Shown: positions 8,729 to 15,030 of the stretch, one piece after another
How positions within the stretch are numbered: the first letter of the stretch is position 1
How the letters are laid out: every line of letters starts with the position of its first letter
NCBI GenBank assembly: GCA_004211905.1
Contig: SHBP01000012.1
Coordinates: forward strand, 1-43,612
Direction: 5' to 3'
Length of the DNA: 43,612 bases
Source: SAR92 clade bacterium
GTDB lineage: Bacteria > Pseudomonadota > Gammaproteobacteria > Pseudomonadales > Porticoccaceae
Program-made: the position numbers and the translations under genes
The notes under the pieces: model-generated
Databases searched by the model: none
Told to the model about the DNA's origin: nothing
The model's input: only the letters and a program-made list of their open reading frames with translations

Positions 8729-9955
8729 ATGTCTATAACACACGAAAATACAGAGTCAGTGACCCTTGATTTTGACGTTCAAGTTCCCGAAGTTTTAGCT
8801 GCAAATGATGCGCCTAAACCCTTTGGTTTCGGTACACAGATTCGTAAATCATGTTATTTCGATGCCACCGTACGCTGGGGTGCTAGCGCATTCTCGGTTT
8901 ACAACCACATGTATATCCCCAGGGATTTTGGCGATCCTGAGCAAAACTTTTGGAATCTTGTTAATGCAGCAACGTTGAGTGATGTAGCCGTTGAGCGGCA
9001 GGTTGAGATAACCGGACCAGATGCGGCTAGTTTTGTACAGTTGTTAACCCCGCGTAACCTTTCGACCTGTGCTGTGGGGCAATGTAAATATGTGTTAATT
9101 ACCAATACCGATGGTGGCATACTAAATGACCCTATCTTATTGCGTTTGGCTGAAAATCATTTTTGGCTCTCGTTAGCTGACAGCGACATTTTACTTTGGG
9201 CTCAGGCGCTTGCTATTAATTCTGGTTTAGATGTTCAGATTAATGAGCCTGATGTGTCGCCATTGCAGTTGCAGGGCCCAAAGTCCGGTGCAATTATGCA
9301 GTCTTTGTTTGGCGACAAGATTAATGAGCTGCGCTACTACTGGTTTGGTGAGTTTGAATTGGACGGTATGCCTCTAATAATCTCCCGCACTGGTTGGTCA
9401 AGTGAGTTGGGTTATGAGATTTATTTACGTGATGGTACTCGCGGTGACGAACTATGGGAGCGTCTGATGCATGTCGGCGCAGAGTTTGGCCTTCAGCCAG
9501 GCCACACCTCAGCAATTCGACGTATTGAGGCGGGCATGTTGTCTTATCATGCTGATATGGACAACAAGACTAACCCCTATGAATTGGGCCTTGACCGCCT
9601 GGTTGATCTAGAAATGGCGGCTGATTTTGTTGGCAAGGCGGCGCTGACCAAGATTGCAGCAGAGGGTGTTAAGCGTAAACAGGTTGGTCTAGTTATTGAT
9701 GGTGAGCCATTTGACGGGGCAAATACTGATTTTTGGCCAGTTTTTGTTGGTTTTGAGCAGGTTGGGGTGGTTACTTCGGCCATTTACTCGCCGCGCTTGA
9801 AAGCAAATATAGCCTTAGCTATGGTAAGCATCGAGCATAGTGCTGTAGATACAGAAGCTCAGATTGTGACTCAATTTGAACAACGCGGTGCTAAAGTAGT
9901 AGCTAAGCCTTTTTACGATCCTAAAAAAAGCATTGCTAGTTCGGTAAAGGTATAA
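8729..9955 (+). CDS. GcvT-family methyltransferase, DmdA-like (candidate DMSP demethylase)
   Basis: This 408-residue protein has the folate-binding GcvT/aminomethyltransferase fold. Blocks typical of the DMSP demethylase (DmdA) branch are VYNHMYIPR, VAVERQVEITG, LLTPRNL, LSLADSD, LQGPKS, RRIEAGMLSYHADMD and SAIYSPR. However the WSKQGG motif that I remember from SAR11 and roseobacter DmdA reads WSSELG here, and the RIE block is preceded by TSAI rather than C-P-N. It therefore belongs near DmdA but may act on another methyl donor with tetrahydrofolate as acceptor. It heads a four-gene set with CoA-related enzymes and follows the structured RNA. A modest AAAGAG ribosome site precedes the ATG. 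Confidence 0.7.
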   Translation: MSITHENTESVTLDFDVQVPEVLAANDAPKPFGFGTQIRKSCYFDATVRWGASAFSVYNHMYIPRDFGDPEQNFWNLVNAATLSDVAVERQVEITGPDAASFVQLLTPRNLSTCAVGQCKYVLITNTDGGILNDPILLRLAENHFWLSLADSDILLWAQALAINSGLDVQINEPDVSPLQLQGPKSGAIMQSLFGDKINELRYYWFGEFELDGMPLIISRTGWSSELGYEIYLRDGTRGDELWERLMHVGAEFGLQPGHTSAIRRIEAGMLSYHADMDNKTNPYELGLDRLVDLEMAADFVGKAALTKIAAEGVKRKQVGLVIDGEPFDGANTDFWPVFVGFEQVGVVTSAIYSPRLKANIALAMVSIEHSAVDTEAQIVTQFEQRGAKVVAKPFYDPKKSIASSVKV

Positions 9956-9964
9956 CTTAAATTA

Positions 9965-10420
9965 TTGAATGGAGCTGTATCTATTAATCACGACCATTAT
10001 TCAGATGAATATTTGAAGGACATTCTCACCGAGGTGCAATCAATAGCATTGGTGGGTGCTAGCCCGAGAGCTGATCGTGATAGCCATATCGTAATGAATG
10101 TGCTTCTTGAGGCTGGTTATCAGGTGATTCCTGTCAACCCGAGAGAGGCGGGGAACTCCATTCTGGGTCAGACCTGTTATGGGTCTTTGGCAGAGATTGA
10201 TATTCCCGTTGATATGGTTGAGATCTTTCGCTCCTCAGAAGCCGCATTAGGTGTGACTAAAGAGGCTATCGCGATTGGTGCTAAAGTAATTTGGATGCAG
10301 TTGCAGATTGTTAACCACCAGGCTGCACAGATGGCTGAATCGTCCGGTATAAAAGTTGTGATGGACCGTTGTCCAAAGCTAGAATTACAGAAAACTTATT
10401 GGACGGATCGAGAAACATAA
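9965..10420 (+). CDS. CoA-binding Rossmann-fold protein (YccU type)
   Basis: About 150 residues with the CoA-binding domain fold: SIALVGASPRADRDSH, then GYQVIPVNPREAG, CYGSLAEI, VDMVEIFRSSEAA and KVIWMQLQIVN, ending with VMDRCPKLEL. The domain resembles the CoA-binding half of succinyl-CoA synthetase; stand-alone members have no agreed function. The start is uncertain. TTG at 9965 has no ribosome site, whereas GGAG (9971-9974) sits 8 bases before an in-frame ATT at 9983, which would be a rare start codon. It follows the methyltransferase gene by 9 bases, so it is almost surely co-transcribed. Confidence 0.8.
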   Translation: MNGAVSINHDHYSDEYLKDILTEVQSIALVGASPRADRDSHIVMNVLLEAGYQVIPVNPREAGNSILGQTCYGSLAEIDIPVDMVEIFRSSEAALGVTKEAIAIGAKVIWMQLQIVNHQAAQMAESSGIKVVMDRCPKLELQKTYWTDRET

Positions 10421-10457
10421 TCCACGTTAGTAAAACAGTTAACTTTGAGGCAACACA

Positions 10458-11264
10458 ATGGCAGGTCAAGCTGATAATGACATCTTACTGAGTGAATTAA
10501 CAGATGGTATTCTTAGACTCACTTTAAATGACAATCAACGGCGTAACGCACTGTCCACTGAAATGCTAGCCCGATTGTCAGCCGCATTTACCGAAGCGGC
10601 GGATGATGTAAGAGTACGAGTCGTAGTGTTAGCGGCTACTGGCCCAGTATTTTGCTCTGGGCATGATTTAAAAGAGATGACTGCGGCCCGTGCTGAGTCT
10701 GATAAGGGTCACGAGGCCTATCAACAGTTATTCGCTGCTTGTGCATCGGTGATGCAACTGATCGTGCGTAATCCCAAGCCAGTCATTGCCGAGGTGGCTG
10801 GAGTTGCAACTGCGGCAGGCTGCCAATTGGTGGCTAGTTGTGATTTGGCAATGGCCTCAAATACAGCACAATTCGCCACTCCTGGGGTTAATCTTGGTTT
10901 ATTTTGCTCTACTCCAATGGTGGCATTGTCACGAAACGTTGGTCGTAAGCATGCGATGGAAATGCTTCTGGGTGGTGATATGGTGGACGCCAGCAGGGCA
11001 GAGCAGATAGGATTGATCAATAGGGCGTTTGAGGCCGATCAATTGACCGCTGAAACTATGGCTATTGCACTCAAAATCGCCAGTAAATCCACCATGACCA
11101 TTGCAATTGGCAAACGCGCTTTTTATGAGCAGGCAGAGATGCCTTTGAGGGAAGCCTATGCCTACACATCGCAGGTGATGACCGAAAACATGCTCACTAG
11201 GGATGCCGATGAGGGAATTGGCGCCTTTTTGGAGAAGCGCAGCCCTAAGTGGGAAGATCAATGA
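10458..11264 (+). CDS. Enoyl-CoA hydratase/isomerase-fold protein, ECHDC3-like, catalytic glutamates missing
   Basis: The 268-residue crotonase-fold protein has an intact oxyanion/CoA region (FCSGHDLKEM near 65-74; VATAAGCQLVASCDLA near 116-131). In classical enoyl-CoA hydratases two glutamates do the chemistry (in GGCELA and PEI-LG contexts). Here these positions are Q123 (GCQLVAS) and G143 (ATPGVNLG). The pattern AAGCQLVASCDLA...FATPGVNLGLFCSTP matches the ECHDC3-type subfamily. It is therefore unlikely to hydrate enoyl-CoA in the standard way; a hydrolase, isomerase or binding role is possible. GAGG precedes the ATG at 8 bases. Its stop overlaps the ligase start (ATGA). Confidence 0.85.
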   Translation: MAGQADNDILLSELTDGILRLTLNDNQRRNALSTEMLARLSAAFTEAADDVRVRVVVLAATGPVFCSGHDLKEMTAARAESDKGHEAYQQLFAACASVMQLIVRNPKPVIAEVAGVATAAGCQLVASCDLAMASNTAQFATPGVNLGLFCSTPMVALSRNVGRKHAMEMLLGGDMVDASRAEQIGLINRAFEADQLTAETMAIALKIASKSTMTIAIGKRAFYEQAEMPLREAYAYTSQVMTENMLTRDADEGIGAFLEKRSPKWEDQ

Positions 11265-12907
11265 CATCTAACATGTATGAAGTAGGTTTGGATAAAAACG
11301 AAGCTAACTATCAGCCTCTAAGTCCCTTGCCCTTCCTAGAGCGTGCTGCGACTGTATTTCCTGATCATATAGCAGTGATACATGGAAATACTAAGGTTAC
11401 CTATTCTGAGTTTTATCGACGGTGTCGTCAGTTTGCATCGGTATTAGCTGCAAGAGGGATTGGTCGCGGAGATACAGTTTCTGTGATGTTGGCGAATACC
11501 CCGCCAATGCTGGAAGCCCATTATGCAGTTCCTATGTGTGGCGCAGTACTGCACGCCATTAATACCCGTTTGGATGCCAGCGTGATTGCCTTTCAGTTGG
11601 AGCATGGCGAAAGCAAAGTGTTAATAACTGATACAGCGTTCTCTTCTACAATTGATGCTGCTCTTGAAAAGACGAAAGCAGGGCCTTTGGTGATTGATTA
11701 CTCGGACCCAGTGTTTCCACAAACAGGAGAGAGATTGGGCAGTGATGACTACGAAACCCTCGTAAAGTCAGGTGATCCAGATTTTCCCTGGCTAATGCCT
11801 AATGATGAGTGGGATGCAATTGCGCTCAATTACACCTCTGGTACCACAGGCGATCCAAAAGGTGTTGTATACCACCATCGTGGTGCTTGTCTAATCGCGC
11901 AGGGGAACATTATTACCGCGTCGATTGCTAAACATGCGGTTTATTTATGGACTTTACCAATGTTTCACTGCAACGGTTGGTGTTTCCCTTGGACCATCGC
12001 GGCGGTCAACGGAACCCACGTTTGTCTTAGAGAGGTGAGAGCCGATGCCATATGGGCCTCTTTGGTGGACAACGAGGTGACGCTATTGTGTGGGGCACCT
12101 GTGGTGATGTCTGCTCTTCTGAGTGCAACAGATAAAGAAAAGCGAACACTGCCAAAGCCTGTAGATTTTTTTACCGCCGCTGCACCGCCGCCTGAGGCAG
12201 TATTGGCGAGCATGAGTGAAGCAGGATTTAACGTGACTCATCTCTATGGCCTGACGGAGGTTTATGGCCCTGCAGTAGTCAATGACTGGCATTCTGAATG
12301 GGATGTTTTGCCCAGCGCCCAGAAAGCGACGCTAAAGGCGCGGCAAGGAGTTCGATATCATGCTTTGGAAGAGCTTGATGTGTTGGATCCGGAAACTATG
12401 CAGCCGGTTCCGAGGGATGGGGAAACACTTGGAGAGGTTATGTTCCGTGGGAATGTCGTGATGAAAGGCTATTTAAAAAACAGGCAGGCTACTGATGAGG
12501 CGTTTAAGGATGGTTGGTTTCATTCAGGTGATCTAGGTGTGGTCTATCCTGATGGTTATATCCAACTTAAAGACCGTTCCAAAGATATTATTATTTCTGG
12601 TGGTGAAAACATTTCATCCATTGAAATTGAAGATGTCCTGTATAAGCACTCTGCTGTTATAGCAGCAGCTGTAGTAGCTATGCCCCATGAGAAGTGGGGA
12701 GAGACTCCCTGTGCGTTCATTGAGCTTGTAGAATCAAGTGAGTTAACGGCGGAGGACATGACCCTCTGGTGTAAACAACATATGGCAAGTTTTAAAGTTC
12801 CGCGTCACTTTGTGTTTCAAGAAATTATTAAAACCTCTACGGGCAAAGTGCAGAAATTTTTACTCCGTGAGCAGGCAATTAATTTAGCAGGGCATAATGA
12901 ATCGTAG
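11261..12907 (+). CDS. Acyl-CoA synthetase (AMP-forming)
   Basis: This 548-residue ligase carries the AMP-binding signature YTSGTTGDPKGVV (about residues 191-203), the LYGLTEVYGP block, GWFHSGDLGVVYPDGY, the hinge KDRSKDIIISGGENIS and the C-terminal catalytic lysine in KTSTGKVQK. It activates a carboxylic acid with ATP and CoA in two steps. The subfamily is that of medium/short-chain and aryl acid ligases; methylmercaptopropionate (DmdB-like) is one option suggested by the neighbouring DmdA-like gene, but sequence alone does not show it. I chose ATG 11261, which overlaps the previous stop as ATGA, over a GTG 12 bases upstream. Confidence 0.88.
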   Translation: MTSNMYEVGLDKNEANYQPLSPLPFLERAATVFPDHIAVIHGNTKVTYSEFYRRCRQFASVLAARGIGRGDTVSVMLANTPPMLEAHYAVPMCGAVLHAINTRLDASVIAFQLEHGESKVLITDTAFSSTIDAALEKTKAGPLVIDYSDPVFPQTGERLGSDDYETLVKSGDPDFPWLMPNDEWDAIALNYTSGTTGDPKGVVYHHRGACLIAQGNIITASIAKHAVYLWTLPMFHCNGWCFPWTIAAVNGTHVCLREVRADAIWASLVDNEVTLLCGAPVVMSALLSATDKEKRTLPKPVDFFTAAAPPPEAVLASMSEAGFNVTHLYGLTEVYGPAVVNDWHSEWDVLPSAQKATLKARQGVRYHALEELDVLDPETMQPVPRDGETLGEVMFRGNVVMKGYLKNRQATDEAFKDGWFHSGDLGVVYPDGYIQLKDRSKDIIISGGENISSIEIEDVLYKHSAVIAAAVVAMPHEKWGETPCAFIELVESSELTAEDMTLWCKQHMASFKVPRHFVFQEIIKTSTGKVQKFLLREQAINLAGHNES

Positions 12908-12945
12908 AGTGGTCAAAATAATTCTATACTGATCCGGTGACTTGA

Positions 12946-13266
12946 TTATCCAAGGCTGCGCCGTTGGAACGCAGGTGGATCATACTTTGCCCAATTAGGT
13001 TTCGTCTTTTGTTCTGGAAGTTTGTCTTGCATTTGACGATATTTAAGAGATGTTCCATAGGCTAGATGGTGTTCCTGGTCGACGAGACTTGTGATGTCAG
13101 TCTCTTCGATAATTCCCAGTAATAAGCCAGCTTTGAAATAACCTTCCAGTTGATCTCTATGCTTTTCACGGCTGGGATTTTGCTCGCCCAAGCTATAAAT
13201 CTGCTGTAATTTATGACGAGCAGTTTCGATGTAACGGGTTCGCTTGTAAGCATTTTCAAATGACAT
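12946..13266 (-). CDS. Hypothetical protein, 106 residues
   Basis: I do not recognise this protein. It is hydrophilic and probably helical in the first 70 residues (ENAYKRTRYIETARHKLQQIY, then LEGYFKAGLLLGIIEE), with a basic, proline-containing tail. It has no signal peptide or membrane segment. It converges with the acyl-CoA ligase gene (38 bases apart) and diverges from the DUF2815-like gene across 160 bases. The ribosome site is weak. Amino-acid composition looks like a real gene rather than a shadow. Confidence 0.6.
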   Translation of the reverse strand: MSFENAYKRTRYIETARHKLQQIYSLGEQNPSREKHRDQLEGYFKAGLLLGIIEETDITSLVDQEHHLAYGTSLKYRQMQDKLPEQKTKPNWAKYDPPAFQRRSLG

Positions 13267-13426
13267 GTTGGAAGTTTTTCAAATAAAACAGAACGCCTTT
13301 CATGCTATCGCAGACTACTGAAGAACACCATGTTTTACTAACAAATATGAAGTAAAAAATGTAGGCGGTAACATTTCCCGGGGGCGTAATCTCACATCAA
13401 CATCATTATTAAGCTATCTTAAAAGC

Positions 13427-13963
13427 ATGCCTATTGATTATGTTCATATCACTACGCCGCCAGTTCACGCTCACATCAATTTTCTTCATGTGCCAGATAT
13501 TGGTGGGCCTTTATCTGATGATCGCTATAAAATCACGATCTTGATTTCCAAGCATGATACAGAATGTATTAAAGAAATTAATAACGCCTGCGAAAGAGCC
13601 GCTAATCATGAATGGTCGGCTAGTGGAACTAAAAATGTTCAGATGCCTTTGATTGACGGAGAGAGCCAAAAATCGCTCTGGCCAGATCTGGCTAGTTATC
13701 ATCTTTGCACATTTAAAAGTTTTCATGCTCCTATATTGCAGATGCCCGACGGTACAGCGATGCCTCGATCAGTTGAGATTAAGGTGGGAGATCCCGTTCG
13801 GGTATTTGGTGCTATGGGGGGCTTGATTGAGGATCAAAGAAAAGTCGTCGCATGTTATCTAAGCGGTGTACAGTTACTCAGTGAACCGCCTGATTCGAAA
13901 GATAACTCCTCAGTTATTGAGCGCCTGCACCAACGGCTAGGCAACTTTTTGCCATGGAATTAA
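13427..13963 (+). CDS. DUF2815-like protein (phage single-strand DNA-binding protein relative)
   Basis: The 178-residue protein resembles DUF2815, a phage/prophage family thought to be OB-fold single-strand DNA-binding proteins. Matching features in order are a beta segment (VHAHINFLHVP), DDRYKITILISKHDTECIKEI followed by a helix, MPLIDGE, a SYHL-TFKS strand, MPDGTAMPRS, and IKVGDPVRVFGAMGG...RKVVACYLSGVQLLSEP, where the family usually has a residue block ending in G-x-VQ-L-x-(D/E). The assignment is by eye from memory. No phage genes surround it, so it looks like a domesticated or remnant gene. Its last 10 bases overlap the next gene, implying translational coupling. Confidence 0.55.
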   Translation: MPIDYVHITTPPVHAHINFLHVPDIGGPLSDDRYKITILISKHDTECIKEINNACERAANHEWSASGTKNVQMPLIDGESQKSLWPDLASYHLCTFKSFHAPILQMPDGTAMPRSVEIKVGDPVRVFGAMGGLIEDQRKVVACYLSGVQLLSEPPDSKDNSSVIERLHQRLGNFLPWN

Positions 13964-14328
13964 TAGTTCTGTCCCAAATCATGATAAGCCTTTTGATGCT
14001 TGCTTTGGTAAGCACCTATCGTTTATATCAGAGACGATCTCTGTCAAGCCTTAGTACTGAGCAACCCCTATTATTTTCAATATACATGACATTCCTAGCC
14101 GCAATGGTGTTTGTATTTGGCCTGTATTTTTTGCAGCTGTTTATAAGCTTTACTTACGTTTTGGGTCTTATAGGTTATGCGGTAATTTTTTTAATGCTTA
14201 TTAAACACTCTGGTTATACCTCAACACTTTGGGCACTGGCGCTGGTTGGGTTGGTCGGTACAATTTTGATGCAGCTATTATTCTTTATTAATGACTACGA
14301 TGTAACGGCAATCTCGAGTCAACGATGA
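13954..14328 (+). CDS. Small integral membrane protein, unknown
   Basis: This 124-residue product has about four hydrophobic helices (residues 2-20, 42-66, 67-82 and 92-112) and short basic loops (YRLYQRRS). I recognise no family. It begins inside the end of the DUF2815-like gene, so the two are probably made together, although the functional link is unclear. No terminator is seen after it; the next gene converges 14 bases away. Confidence 0.6.
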   Translation: MELIVLSQIMISLLMLALVSTYRLYQRRSLSSLSTEQPLLFSIYMTFLAAMVFVFGLYFLQLFISFTYVLGLIGYAVIFLMLIKHSGYTSTLWALALVGLVGTILMQLLFFINDYDVTAISSQR

Positions 14329-14342
14329 GCAAAGGAATAACA

Positions 14343-14537
14343 CTACTTATCTTTTTTTATACGAGTAATAGCGGTTTGAATATCCCCATCTTCAAGACGC
14401 TTATCAATTTCTTCAGGGGATAAATAGTCTAAATCCCAATGGTTACAGATATCATTTCTATAGCGTGTATGGTTCTTGTCGGTAGATTCTGATTTTTTCT
14501 TGTTAAAGTAGCTCAGTAATCGATTGCTGATGGACAT
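14343..14537 (-). CDS. Hypothetical small protein, 64 residues
   Basis: The frame encodes a hydrophilic 64-residue protein with a basic N-terminus (LLSYFNKKKSES), an N-H-W-D-L-DYL segment and a charged helix SPEEIDKRLEDGDIQTAI. It looks like a real small protein by composition, but I know no family, and the ribosome site (AAGAAG, 14 bases away) is weak. It converges with the small membrane protein gene. Confidence 0.42.
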   Translation of the reverse strand: MSISNRLLSYFNKKKSESTDKNHTRYRNDICNHWDLDYLSPEEIDKRLEDGDIQTAITRIKKDK

Positions 14538-14776
14538 AAGTCATCGACTTCTTGGTTTTAGGCTGAAGGCATATTGTAGTATATGGAAAGTTCTTTTGGC
14601 TATAGACACACTTAACCATGAAACTAATGTGTGAGCTAGCAGTCTTATCCCTGCAACCCACTGATAAATACATACCTTTATAACCAACAGAGCGAGCGCA
14701 ATTTTTGGACATTTATACTTTTGTAATACTGTTGGGTTTTGTATGCAGTGTTTTTAGCGTGATTTTTTTCGGACTA

Positions 14777-14817
14777 ACGATCGAAAGTATAGCGGGGCTA
14801 ACCGCTTATACTATCGT
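14777..14817. repeat. Long imperfect hairpin (inverted repeat)
   Basis: ACGAT (14777-14781) pairs with ATCGT (14813-14817), AGTATA (14786-14791) with TATACT (14807-14812), and GCGG (14792-14795) with CCGC (14802-14805), with a bulged T and four unpaired bases. No T-tract follows on either strand, so it is not a standard terminator. A REP-like element or a regulatory hairpin are options. Confidence 0.5.
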
Positions 14818-14996
14818 GGGAATAATGACGTTGTCTGACTAACAAGAAATCTCATCTTTGAATAATCTACATCCACTTTTGCGCACGCGAAATACTGTCG
14901 TTGTACATATTTAACTTCACTTTTGGCTTCCCGTTCTGCTTTGTGCAAAATATGGTGGTCTTCTGTAAGATGACATGTTTTATTGTGCTCATATTG

Positions 14997-15010
14997 ACCG
15001 TCTCGACGGT
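14997..15010. promoter_or_regulatory. Palindromic operator candidate before the RND exporter operon
   Basis: ACCGTCTCGACGGT is a perfect inverted repeat (ACCGTC-TC-GACGGT), 20 bases upstream of the ATG of the RND-type gene. It is a plausible site for a dimeric repressor, for example of TetR type, though no regulator gene is nearby. It could also form a hairpin near the ribosome site AAAGG. Confidence 0.4.
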
Positions 15011-15030
15011 ACGATTTTAAAGGTCCATTA

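Larger units (their letters stand above)
14538..15030. other. 493-base intergenic region with two inverted repeats
   Basis: No convincing gene is seen. Two structures stand out. At 14777-14817 a long imperfect hairpin forms: ACGAT/ATCGT, AGTATA/TATACT and GCGG/CCGC with loop GGCTAA. At 14997-15010 there is a perfect 6-bp inverted repeat around two bases, just before the RND-type gene. Short minus-strand frames here overlap these repeats and look like chance. Confidence 0.5.

Noticed and set aside
10458-11264. DmdD (methylthioacryloyl-CoA hydratase)
   Set aside because: Both catalytic glutamates required by DmdD and hydratases are replaced.
14503-14712. 69-residue minus-strand frame upstream of the 64-residue gene
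   Set aside because: It overlaps the 64-residue gene, has no ribosome site, and its cysteine-rich sequence has no family resemblance.
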